NCBI GenBank assembly: GCA_028869495.1
Contig: JAGWRY010000257.1
Location: forward strand, 1 to 8,720
Source: Elusimicrobiota bacterium
GTDB lineage: Bacteria; Elusimicrobiota; Elusimicrobia; UBA1565; UBA9628
Length of the DNA: 8,720 nt
Reading direction: 5' to 3'
In this document: piece after piece, positions 1-6,256 of the stretch
Numbering within the stretch: the stretch's first letter is position 1
Layout of the letters: every line of letters begins with the position of its first letter
Translations under genes and position numbers: made by a program
Notes under the pieces: model-generated
Told to the model about the DNA's origin: nothing
Seen by the model: only the letters and a program-made list of their open reading frames with translations
The model's database searches: none

Positions 1-36
1 CGCCGGCGGCCCGCAGGATGCGGCGCGCGCTCGGCG

Positions 37-2067
37 TCACTGGAACGTCCCCCCGACCGCGTCGGCGAAGTTGCCCGCGGCGGTGCCGGTCGCGACGACG
101 ACCTTCGGCGGGACGCAGTTCGAGCAGTAATAGACCTGCCCGACGGCCGAGGGCGCGAGCGCCTGCAGGGTCGCCAGCGTGTCGCTCTTGAGCTGGAGGA
201 AGTCGGCCAGCGTGACCGAGCCCGTCGTCCCGACCGAGATCTGGGTCCCGGCCGCGCCGAGCTTCGCGCTGCCGACGACGTCCAGCGCGTCGGCGCCGGG
301 GCTGTTCGTCCCGATCCCGACGCCGCCGGAGACGATCAGGTTCCCGGAGCCGGCGGCGTTGGCGCCGGCGTAGGTCCCGATCGCGGCGCCGCCCTTGACG
401 TCGAGCGCGTTGGTCGTGCCCGTCGCGCCTCCGGCCTCGATGCTGCCGGGGACCTGCAGAGAGCCGGTGGCGGTGAAGGTGCTCTTCGCCGAGCCGGAGC
501 CGAACTGCGCGTCGCCGTTTACGTCCAGCGTCGCACCCGGCCCCGTCGTCCCGACGCCGACGCCGCCGCCGATGTCGTTGAGGATCAGAGGCTCCGAGCC
601 GAGCGACGAGTTGTAGCTCCGAAGAGTGGAGAAGTTGCTCAAGTCGTTCGATCCCAGCGCGAGGTACTGCGCGCCGGAGTTGACGTGGACCAGGTCCGCG
701 GCGAACCCGCCCCCGGTGTACACCGCCAGCGGCACGCTCGGGGTCGCGGTCCCGATGCCGACGTCGCCGGAGACGATCAGGTTGCCGGAGCCCGCGGCGT
801 CGGTCCCGGCGTAGGTTCCGACCGCGGCGCCGCCCTTGACGTCGAGCGCGTTGGTCGTGCCCGTGAGACCGCCGATCTCGACGCTGCCGGGGACCTGCAG
901 AGAGCCGGTCGCGGTGAAGGTGCTCTTGGTCGGCATCGAGCCGAACTGCGCGTCGCCGCCGACGTCGAGCGCGGCTCCCGGCGAGGTGGTCGCGATGCCG
1001 GTCCAGCCGGAGACGATCAGGCCGTCGGAGGGCGCGGCGTTGACGCCGGCGTAGGTCCCGATGGCCGCCTGCCCCAAGACGTCCAGGTTGTTCGTCGTGC
1101 CCGTCGCGCCGCCGGCCTCGAGGCTGCCGGGCACCTGGAGCGAGCCGGTCGCGGTGAAGGTGCTCTTGTTCGGCGCCGTGCCGAACTGGGACGCTCCCTC
1201 GACGTCGAGCGGGGTCGCCGGGGTCGGCGTGCCGACGCCGACGCCGCCGGAGACGATCAGACCGTCGCTCGGCGCGGCGTTGACGCCGCCGTAGGCGCCG
1301 ACGGCGAGGCCGGCGCCGCCGACGTCGAGGGCGCTCAGGGGGGCCGAGACGGCGGCGCCGATGCGCCCGGGGACGAGAAGGTTGCCGGTCGCGGTGAAGG
1401 TGGACTTGGTCGCGCCGGAGCCGAACTGGGCCTGCCCGCCGACGTCGAGGGCGGAGCCGGGGTCGGGCGAGGCGGTGCCGACGCCGACGCTGCCGTTGGC
1501 GACGACGAGGGTCGACGCGCCGACGCTGAAGACGGAGCCGGGCGCGGGGACCGCGGCGCCGATGCCGACGCCGCCCGTCGTCGAGGAGATCGTCAGCGAC
1601 GGCGTCGTCGCCGAGCCGTTGGGCAGGATCGACAGGCCGGCCGTCGAGACCTCGATCGTGCCCTCGATGGACTTCGCGATCAGCGCGTAGGGCACCGAGT
1701 TCAGCAGCTCGCGCGGGGACATCGTCGTGCCGTTGATCTCGACCTCCATGTAGCGCGCGCCGCCGCCGACCAGGGCCGTGATCGGCACCGGGACGACGGC
1801 GTTGAACAGGCCGATCGAGACGTCGACGAACTGCGCCGGGCTCGTCCAGATCAGCGTGCCGCCGGTCGACGCGTCGTAGACGCGGAAGACCATCTTCTGC
1901 GTGCCGGTCACCGGGACGCCGTTGTCGTCGAGTCGCCCCTGGTAGTCGATGCCCTGCGGGACGCTGCCGGGCGGGGCGGTGGACTGCGGCGTGAAGGTGA
2001 CGTTCGCGGCCGCCGGGAGGGCGACGCCGAGCAGCAGGGCGATCATCAGGAGCTTCGTTCTGTTCAT
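37..2067 (-). CDS. Exported VGIGT-repeat surface/tail-fibre-like protein (676 aa)
   Basis: This is a probable exported structural or adhesin-like protein; no enzymatic role is visible. Residues 1-21 (MNRTKLLMIALLLGVALPAAA) form a signal peptide. Residues about 38-135 are a beta-rich N-terminal domain of a widespread type (IDYQGRLDDNG, MVFRVYD, SPRELLNSVPYALIAKSIEG). From about 165 to 600 the protein repeats 'GVGIGTxxPxxxLDV', as in tail-fibre-like and surface proteins, with three 80-residue units and one 82-residue unit. The C-terminal 75 residues differ and contain the only two cysteines, C648 and C651 (CSNC). I chose the ATG at 2067 because it gives the signal peptide and has GAGG six bases upstream. 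The frame stays open further upstream, but there it reads Arg/Pro-rich sequence overlapping the barrel gene. It follows the PorV-like gene by 26 bases, probably in the same transcript. I see no type IX secretion CTD or S74 chaperone domain. The gene call is firm; the function is inferred. Confidence 0.85.
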   Translation of the reverse strand: MNRTKLLMIALLLGVALPAAANVTFTPQSTAPPGSVPQGIDYQGRLDDNGVPVTGTQKMVFRVYDASTGGTLIWTSPAQFVDVSIGLFNAVVPVPITALVGGGARYMEVEINGTTMSPRELLNSVPYALIAKSIEGTIEVSTAGLSILPNGSATTPSLTISSTTGGVGIGAAVPAPGSVFSVGASTLVVANGSVGVGTASPDPGSALDVGGQAQFGSGATKSTFTATGNLLVPGRIGAAVSAPLSALDVGGAGLAVGAYGGVNAAPSDGLIVSGGVGVGTPTPATPLDVEGASQFGTAPNKSTFTATGSLQVPGSLEAGGATGTTNNLDVLGQAAIGTYAGVNAAPSDGLIVSGWTGIATTSPGAALDVGGDAQFGSMPTKSTFTATGSLQVPGSVEIGGLTGTTNALDVKGGAAVGTYAGTDAAGSGNLIVSGDVGIGTATPSVPLAVYTGGGFAADLVHVNSGAQYLALGSNDLSNFSTLRSYNSSLGSEPLILNDIGGGVGVGTTGPGATLDVNGDAQFGSGSAKSTFTATGSLQVPGSIEAGGATGTTNALDVKGGAAIGTYAGANAAGSGNLIVSGGVGIGTNSPGADALDVVGSAKLGAAGTQISVGTTGSVTLADFLQLKSDTLATLQALAPSAVGQVYYCSNCVPPKVVVATGTAAGNFADAVGGTFQ
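325..564 (-). repeat. Fourth 240-bp repeat unit, separated from the tandem array
   Basis: This unit encodes residues 502-581 of the exported repeat protein and is again exactly 80 codons. It is closest to the unit at 766-1005: bases 382-423 and 823-864 are identical over 42 bp, at an offset of 441 bp. Between the two lies a different 67-residue segment (565-765). Confidence 0.82.
565..765 (-). other. Divergent 67-residue insert between repeat units
   Basis: Residues 435-501 of the repeat protein begin with the usual VGIGTATP motif. They then depart from the 80-residue consensus (FAADLVHVNSGAQYLALGSN, then STLRSYNSSLGSEPLILNDI). The KSTFTATGSLQVPG block is absent. By eye, bases about 590-690 are less GC-rich than the flanking repeats. 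It could be an older unit, a module with a distinct binding face, or sequence gained by recombination. Confidence 0.6.
766..1491 (-). repeat. Three tandem in-frame repeat units (82, 80 and 80 codons)
   Basis: These units lie inside the exported repeat protein and cover residues 193-274, 275-354 and 355-434 (DNA 1246-1491, 1006-1245 and 766-1005). Each runs from VGVGT/TGIAT through LDVxG, the constant KSTFTATGSLQVPG block, a TGTTNxLDV block and a GTYAGxxAA block to LIVSG. The 82-residue unit is the most diverged. The other two differ at scattered positions. Confidence 0.85.
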
Positions 2068-2093
2068 AAAGGGCCTCGTTCCTTCGGGTGCAT
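2068..2093 (-). promoter_or_regulatory. Intergenic ribosome binding site of the repeat-protein gene
   Basis: The 26 bases between the barrel stop and the repeat-protein ATG read, on the minus strand, AAGGAACGAGGCCCTTTATG including the start codon. The GAGG lies six bases before the ATG and decides this start against longer in-frame readings. There is no room for a separate promoter and no terminator, so the two genes are probably co-transcribed. Confidence 0.6.
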
Positions 2094-3227
2094 TCACGGT
2101 CGGATCCAGTTGTCGTAGTCCGGGGAGATCGCGGGCTCGGGCGCGGGCGCGGCGCCGGGCTTGACGGGCGCGGGCTGCGCGCGGCGCGCGGGCCACCACG
2201 GCGACAGGCCGCGCGGGCGGCTCGGGGACGGCTCGACCAGCGGGCGTTCGCGGGTCAGCAGGGGCTGCCGCATGATGCCGCGCAGGCGGCGTCCGAACTT
2301 GATCGTCAGCGAGACGCGGTGCGTCGTCGCGAAGTCGCCGGAGTCGACGAACGCGTAGTCGAAGACGAGCTCCGGCTTGCGGTGGAAGTTGCGGAAGAGG
2401 TCGACGCCGACGCCGAGCGTGTAGCCGGGGCCCGCGTCCGAGGCGGAGCGGCCGCCGGCGCGCAGGGCGAGCATGCCGGCGTACCAGTACTCGACCCCGC
2501 CGGCGACGTAGACGGCGCCGTCGCGCGGCTGGATCGCGTCGACGGCGAAGGTCAGCCCGTCCTCGTAGTCCCGGAGGCTGAACGGGGTCCAGGAGGCGCC
2601 CGCGCGCAGGGCCGTCGGCAGGGGCGACGTGTGCGAGATGAAGCGCAGGCCCTCGCCGAGGTCGAGCAGGGACGCGCCGAGGGCGATCGAGGAGCGCGGG
2701 CGCCAGAGCACGCCGCCGTCGAGGGCCTGCGTGTTCGCCGACCAGCCGGCGAGGCGCGAGGAGATGATCTTGCCCGAGGCGCCGACCGACAGCGAGTCGG
2801 TCAGCGCGGCGGCGCCGGTGAACTGGTAGGCGGCGTCGAAGGCGGAGGTCTGCCCGATCGGGCGGTCGTAGTTGTCGTAGGAGGGGAACGGGTCGACGAT
2901 CAGCATGTCCGCGCTGGCGCCGACGGCGCCCCAGGAGAACGGGACGACGCCCCCGAGCCACTCGTGGTTGATCCCCGACGCGTACGCGTCGTGGACCAGC
3001 CCGACCTCCTTGCGGTCGAGCAGGCCGATCCCGGCGGGGTTGTAGGCGAGGGTCTCGACGTCGTCGGCCAGGCCCGTGAAGGCGCCTCCGAGAGCGGCCG
3101 AGCGGGCGCCGACGCCGATGGTCAGGAAGTCGGCGCTCGTCGTCCCGGGCCCGGACGCCCGGACGGCCGCCGGGGCGGCCAGCAGGAGGGCCGTGAGACA
3201 CAGGACGGCGTCTGCGCGCAGGCGCAC
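2094..3227 (-). CDS. PorV/PorQ-family outer-membrane beta-barrel protein (377 aa)
   Basis: This is a probable outer-membrane beta-barrel of the PorV/PorQ (UPF0164-like) family. Members shuttle cargo in type IX secretion in Bacteroidota, but the family is also widespread where no such system is known. Residues 1-24 are a signal peptide ending near AVRASG. Residues 37-70 carry the family hallmark: a GARSAALGGAF segment, then LADD and YNPAGIGLL. The rest alternates polar and hydrophobic residues as amphipathic strands up to HRVSLTIKFG at 303-312. An unusual tail of about 65 residues, rich in Pro, Arg and Ala, ends in YDNWIRP. The start is GTG at 3227, because it gives the signal peptide directly and no ATG lies nearby. 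It has no Shine-Dalgarno, but a CATAAT box sits six bases upstream, suggesting a leaderless message. The stop is 26 bases before the repeat-protein gene. Family assignment is good; a role in secretion is inference. Confidence 0.85.
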   Translation of the reverse strand: MRLRADAVLCLTALLLAAPAAVRASGPGTTSADFLTIGVGARSAALGGAFTGLADDVETLAYNPAGIGLLDRKEVGLVHDAYASGINHEWLGGVVPFSWGAVGASADMLIVDPFPSYDNYDRPIGQTSAFDAAYQFTGAAALTDSLSVGASGKIISSRLAGWSANTQALDGGVLWRPRSSIALGASLLDLGEGLRFISHTSPLPTALRAGASWTPFSLRDYEDGLTFAVDAIQPRDGAVYVAGGVEYWYAGMLALRAGGRSASDAGPGYTLGVGVDLFRNFHRKPELVFDYAFVDSGDFATTHRVSLTIKFGRRLRGIMRQPLLTRERPLVEPSPSRPRGLSPWWPARRAQPAPVKPGAAPAPEPAISPDYDNWIRP

Positions 3228-3231
3228 GACG

Positions 3232-3265
3232 GGATTATGCCCGGTGGAAATTACGAAATTACTAC
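3232..3265 (-). promoter_or_regulatory. Candidate promoter with tandem 8-bp repeat before the barrel gene
   Basis: This is an AT-rich island in an otherwise very GC-rich window. On the minus strand GTAATTTC occurs twice in direct tandem (3255-3262 and 3247-3254). A CATAAT box follows at 3239-3234, one mismatch from the sigma-70 -10 consensus. Six bases (3233-3228) separate it from the GTG start, so transcription would begin at or next to the start codon. No convincing TTGACA-like -35 lies 16-18 bases upstream; the tandem repeat occupies that position and could bind an activator or an alternative sigma factor. Confidence 0.45.
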
Positions 3266-3278
3266 GGCGCCGGCGGCG

Positions 3279-3300
3279 AAAAACTCCCCCGCCGGGGGGC
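3279..3300 (-). terminator. Candidate intrinsic terminator after glgC
   Basis: On the minus strand, ten bases past the glgC stop, a run of C (3299-3294), a short GGC loop and five G (3290-3286) can form a GC-only stem. AG and then five T (3283-3279) follow. The stem is short (5-6 bp) and competes with an alternative GCCGG/CCGGC pairing just upstream, but its position between two genes supports termination. Confidence 0.55.
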
Positions 3301-3310
3301 CGGCCGGGGC

Positions 3311-4555
3311 TCAGGACGGGGCGGTCACCCCGCGGGGGACGACGACGACCCCCGACGGGTCGACGAAGAAGCGCCGCGCGTCCTCGTCGCGGTCGTAGCC
3401 GAGCTTGATCCGGGCGGGCACTTCGTTGTAGCGGTCGACGATCGTCCGGCGCAGCTTCGCGTCGGCGCGGATCTTGCAGAAGTCCATCACGATCGAGTCC
3501 TCGATGACCGCGCCGTCGTGCACGTGCACGCCGCGGCCCAGGATCGAGTTCTTGATCGTCGCGTTGCGCACGAAGCAGCCGTCGCCGAGGATGCAGTTCG
3601 TCAGCTTCCCGTCGAGGACCTTCGCCGGCGGGCCCTCGTAGCGTCCCGAGTGGACGAACCAGCGCCGGTTGTTCAGGTTCAGCCGCGGGCGCGCGCCGAG
3701 GATGTCCATGTTCGACTCGTAGAAGGCGCCGATCGTGCCGACGTCGCGCCAGTAGGCCCGCTCCTCGTACTGCTTGAGGCCGGGCAGGACGTTCGTCGAG
3801 AAGTCGTACGCGTAGAGCTTGTGGGTCTTCAGCATCGCCGGCAGGACGTTCTTGCCGAAGTCGAGGTCGGCCTCGTCGCGGTGGCGGCTCTCCAGGAGGT
3901 CGACGAGCACCTGCTTGTCGAAGATGTAGTTGCCCATCGAGGCGAGCGCGTGCGTGGAGCTCCCGGGCATCGGCTCGGCGGTCGGCGGCTTCTCGATGAA
4001 CGCGTCGATGCGCCCCTTCGCGTCGGTGTGGACGATGCCGAACGCCGGGACCTCCCTCAACGGGATCGGGATCGTCGAGATCGTCGCGTCGGCGCCCTTC
4101 TCGACGTGCCAGCGGATCATCTGCCCGACGTCCATCCGGTACACGTGGTCGGCGCCGAAGACCGCGACGAGGTCCGGGTCGTAGTCGTGGATCAGGTTCA
4201 GGTTCTGCCGGACCGCGTCGGCGGTGCCCCGGTACCACATCGTGCCCAGGCGCATCTGCGGCGGCACGACCGTGATGAACTGGCTGCGCGTCAGGCCCGC
4301 CGTGCGCCAGTCCGAGCGCAGGTGCTCGATCAGGCTCTGCGACATGTACTGGACGAGAACGTAGATCGACTGCACGCCGGAGTTGACCAGGTTCGACAGG
4401 ACGAAATCGACGATCCGGTACTTGCCGCCGAACGGGACCGCGGGCTTCGAGCGCTCGTGGGTCAGCGGGTGCAGGCGCTCGCCCTTGCCTCCGGCGAGCA
4501 CGATCGCCAGGACGCGCTTGGTCGGCGCGGGGCGCGCGGCTTTACTGGTCGCCAT
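3311..4555 (-). CDS. glgC: Glucose-1-phosphate adenylyltransferase (ADP-glucose pyrophosphorylase, 414 aa)
   Basis: This enzyme makes ADP-glucose and pyrophosphate from ATP and glucose-1-phosphate, the committed step of bacterial glycogen synthesis in the cytoplasm. Residues about 14-290 are the nucleotidyltransferase domain: the LAGGKGERLHPLT signature at 20-32, KPAVPFGGKYRIVDF at 37-51, WYRGTADAV at 107-115, GADHVYRMD at 134-142 with the predicted catalytic Asp at 136, FIEKP at 186-190 with the predicted glucose-1-phosphate-binding Lys at 189, and YWRDVGTI at 268-275. Residues about 315-370 are hexapeptide-repeat beta-helix (LTNCILGDGCFV, IKNSILGRGV, IEDSIVMD). The length is normal for the family. 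The first 14 residues are a short basic extension. The start overlaps the end of the upstream adaptor-like gene by 14 bases. Its GGAGG lies inside that gene's last codons, 11 bases before the ATG, with AGGA closer in. No other glycogen genes are in the window. It is the last gene before a likely terminator. Identity is very secure. Confidence 0.96.
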   Translation of the reverse strand: MATSKAARPAPTKRVLAIVLAGGKGERLHPLTHERSKPAVPFGGKYRIVDFVLSNLVNSGVQSIYVLVQYMSQSLIEHLRSDWRTAGLTRSQFITVVPPQMRLGTMWYRGTADAVRQNLNLIHDYDPDLVAVFGADHVYRMDVGQMIRWHVEKGADATISTIPIPLREVPAFGIVHTDAKGRIDAFIEKPPTAEPMPGSSTHALASMGNYIFDKQVLVDLLESRHRDEADLDFGKNVLPAMLKTHKLYAYDFSTNVLPGLKQYEERAYWRDVGTIGAFYESNMDILGARPRLNLNNRRWFVHSGRYEGPPAKVLDGKLTNCILGDGCFVRNATIKNSILGRGVHVHDGAVIEDSIVMDFCKIRADAKLRRTIVDRYNEVPARIKLGYDRDEDARRFFVDPSGVVVVPRGVTAPS

Positions 4556-5522
4556 AGGGATCCTGACCTCCGTAGCCGGTGTCGTCGACCGGGGCGGGCG
4601 TCGACTGGTCGCCGGCCGGCGCGGCGGGCTGGACCGCCTGCTGCTGCCGCTCGAGGACCCGCAGCGCGGCCCGGTCGACCTCCTGCACGTGGCGCTTCGC
4701 GCCGTGCAGCTGGGCGTCGTCGAGGACGAGGATCTCCCGCTTGTCCGGGACGCCGGCCGTGATCTGCGTCAGCTCCGGCGTCGTGACGCCGGTCGAGACG
4801 CGCACCGGGAGATAGACTTCGCCGCCGGACTGGATCAGCGCGGCCGTCGGGACCATCAGCACGTCGTGCTCGACGCGCGGGACGATCTCGCCTTCCCACA
4901 TCGTGCCGGGCGGCATCGAGCGCGTCGGGCTCAGGTACAGCGTGAACGAGCCGCCGGGCGTCTCGTGCACCCCGGGAACGTCGACGCGGAAGCGCGCGAC
5001 GCGCCCGGTCATCCGGCGGCTCGGATCGCCGACCGGCCAGAACGTCAGCGTCTGCCCGTCGTGGACGAGCGGGACGTCCTCCGGGCGCACGCGGGCGATC
5101 ATCTTGAGCTTCGAGGCCGCCTCGAACATCAGCGACTGCGGGCGCAGCCAGCTCTTCGGCCGCACGAAGACGCGCAGCACGTAGCAGGTGTCCGGGCAGC
5201 GGATCGGGGTCGGGCGGTAGACGTGCTGCCAGCGGTCCTCCATGACCGACTCGCTCTGCGAGCCGCGCGCGTCGATCATCGCGGCCAGCTCGCGATGGGC
5301 GAGGAAGGCCAGCGGCTGGTCGGCGCCGCGCCACGTGTCGCTGCCGGTCAGCACGCTCTCGACGCGCCCGTCGATCGTGGACTTCAGGCGGAACACGTCC
5401 TCCGGGACGACGGTCCCGGTCACGCGCACGCGGATCGTCAGGTCGCCGCGGCGCACGGCGTCCGGCGTCGCCCCGAAGGCCGGAGCGGCCGCCAGCAGCA
5501 GCGCCGCGAGGAGCGTCCTCAT
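4542..5522 (-). CDS. Exported HlyD/RND periplasmic-adaptor-like protein, shortened (326 aa)
   Basis: This resembles periplasmic adaptor (membrane fusion) proteins that link an inner-membrane transporter to an outer-membrane channel. Residues 1-18 are a signal peptide. Residues about 25-80 match the N-terminal barrel strand and first lipoyl half (RRGDLTIRVRVTGTVVPEDV, STIDGRVESVLTG, then LAFLAHRELAAMIDA). About 105-140 is the second lipoyl half (YVLRVFV, FEAASKLKMIARVRPEDVP) and about 140-235 a beta-barrel region (DGQTLTFWPVG through VLMVPTAALI). A proline- and glutamine-rich tail follows from about 290. The coiled-coil hairpin that normally separates the lipoyl halves is reduced to roughly 25 residues. 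The second half begins with C109 and C113 (CPDTC), the only cysteines. The ATG shares four bases (ATGA) with the thyX stop and has a poor ribosome site, so it probably depends on coupling. No transporter or TolC-like gene lies nearby. The fold assignment is moderate and the substrate unknown. Confidence 0.72.
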   Translation of the reverse strand: MRTLLAALLLAAAPAFGATPDAVRRGDLTIRVRVTGTVVPEDVFRLKSTIDGRVESVLTGSDTWRGADQPLAFLAHRELAAMIDARGSQSESVMEDRWQHVYRPTPIRCPDTCYVLRVFVRPKSWLRPQSLMFEAASKLKMIARVRPEDVPLVHDGQTLTFWPVGDPSRRMTGRVARFRVDVPGVHETPGGSFTLYLSPTRSMPPGTMWEGEIVPRVEHDVLMVPTAALIQSGGEVYLPVRVSTGVTTPELTQITAGVPDKREILVLDDAQLHGAKRHVQEVDRAALRVLERQQQAVQPAAPAGDQSTPAPVDDTGYGGQDPYGDQ

Positions 5523-6256
5523 CGGGCCAGGGCCTTCGGCGGCTCCAGCTCCGCGCGCTGGGCGTCGAGGACGGGGTTCCGCCCGCGCCAGGAGTGGAGC
5601 AGGAACGCCTCGTAGGTCCAGGGCATGGCCTCGCGGAAGAAGCGGGCCAGCGCCTCGCCGTACTGCTGGATCTCCCACTGCGCGTGCGCGTCGGCGCGCA
5701 GGGAGACGAAGTTCATCAGGCTGCGCGCGTTGATCGTCCAGTAGAACTCGGTGTACATGTTGACCGGCAGGACCATGCGCGCCATCTCGCGCGCGACGCC
5801 GGCCGCGAGCAGGTCCTTGTAGCAGGCCAGCGCCGCGTCGACCTGCGTCGAGAACCTCTCCGTCAGCGCGGCGTGGTCGAGCGCGGGCGCCGCGACCGAG
5901 CCCTGCTTGTTCTTGACGTCCTGCGCGCGCCACCGCGTCGGGACGTAGAACTCGTCCTTGACCTCCGTGTAGCGCGCGGAGATCTCGTTGTAGGACGCGA
6001 TCCGGTGGCGGATCCACTGGCGCATCACGAAGAGCGGCGTCTTCACGTGGAACTTGAAGACCGAGTGCTCGAACGGCGACTCGTGCTTGTGCTTCATCAG
6101 GTAGGCGATCAGCTTGCGGTCCGCCTCCGCTCCCTTCGACGTGCCGCCGTAGGAGACGCGCGCCGCGTCGACGACGCCCTGGTCGCCGCCCATGAACTCG
6201 ACCAGGCGCACGAAGCCCTTGTCCAGAACCTCGACCGTCTCCTTCGCCGCGCTCAT
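5519..6256 (-). CDS. thyX: Flavin-dependent thymidylate synthase ThyX (245 aa)
   Basis: ThyX makes dTMP from dUMP using methylenetetrahydrofolate as carbon donor and FADH2 as reductant, with NADPH as the usual ultimate electron source. It replaces ThyA in many bacteria and acts as a homotetramer in the cytoplasm. The ThyX motif RHR(x7)S is clear: R83-H84-R85 through S93, in the wider context of IRHRIASYNEISARY (82-96). Other conserved parts are DAARVSYG (30-37), HKHESPFEHSVFKFHVK (56-72), the FYWTINARSLMNF segment (171-183) and LRADAHAQWEIQQY (186-199). The length is typical. The ATG at 6256 overlaps the upstream stop in ATGA and has GGGAGG six bases upstream. The stop in turn overlaps the next start. 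I see no missing key residue. Why it sits between two exported proteins is unclear; co-translation may simply secure its expression. Confidence 0.97.
   Translation of the reverse strand: MSAAKETVEVLDKGFVRLVEFMGGDQGVVDAARVSYGGTSKGAEADRKLIAYLMKHKHESPFEHSVFKFHVKTPLFVMRQWIRHRIASYNEISARYTEVKDEFYVPTRWRAQDVKNKQGSVAAPALDHAALTERFSTQVDAALACYKDLLAAGVAREMARMVLPVNMYTEFYWTINARSLMNFVSLRADAHAQWEIQQYGEALARFFREAMPWTYEAFLLHSWRGRNPVLDAQRAELEPPKALAR

Noticed and set aside
8..20. Small perfect hairpin CCGCA-GGA-TGCGG just after the repeat-protein stop
   Set aside because: The stem is five base pairs with no T-tract visible before the window ends. Short palindromes are expected by chance at this GC content, so I cannot call it a terminator.
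37..264. Type IX secretion C-terminal domain on the repeat protein
   Set aside because: The tail lacks the conserved strand pattern I would expect of such a domain, and the only supporting hint is the neighbouring PorV-like gene.
685..2118. 477-codon plus-strand open frame antisense to the repeat gene
   Set aside because: Its composition is Arg/Asp/Gly/Ala-rich with repeats that mirror the minus-strand units. It is a by-product of high GC and has no domain or ribosome site.
2068..3201. In-frame upstream extension of the repeat-protein gene, which would give a 1054-residue protein
   Set aside because: The extension is Arg/Pro/Gly-rich low-complexity sequence lying in another frame of the clear PorV-like gene. 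The ATG at 2067 has a ribosome site and a signal peptide.
3228..4238. Long open frame continuing upstream of the barrel gene
   Set aside because: It lies within glgC in another frame, passes through the candidate terminator and has no recognisable domain. The signal peptide begins at the GTG at 3227.
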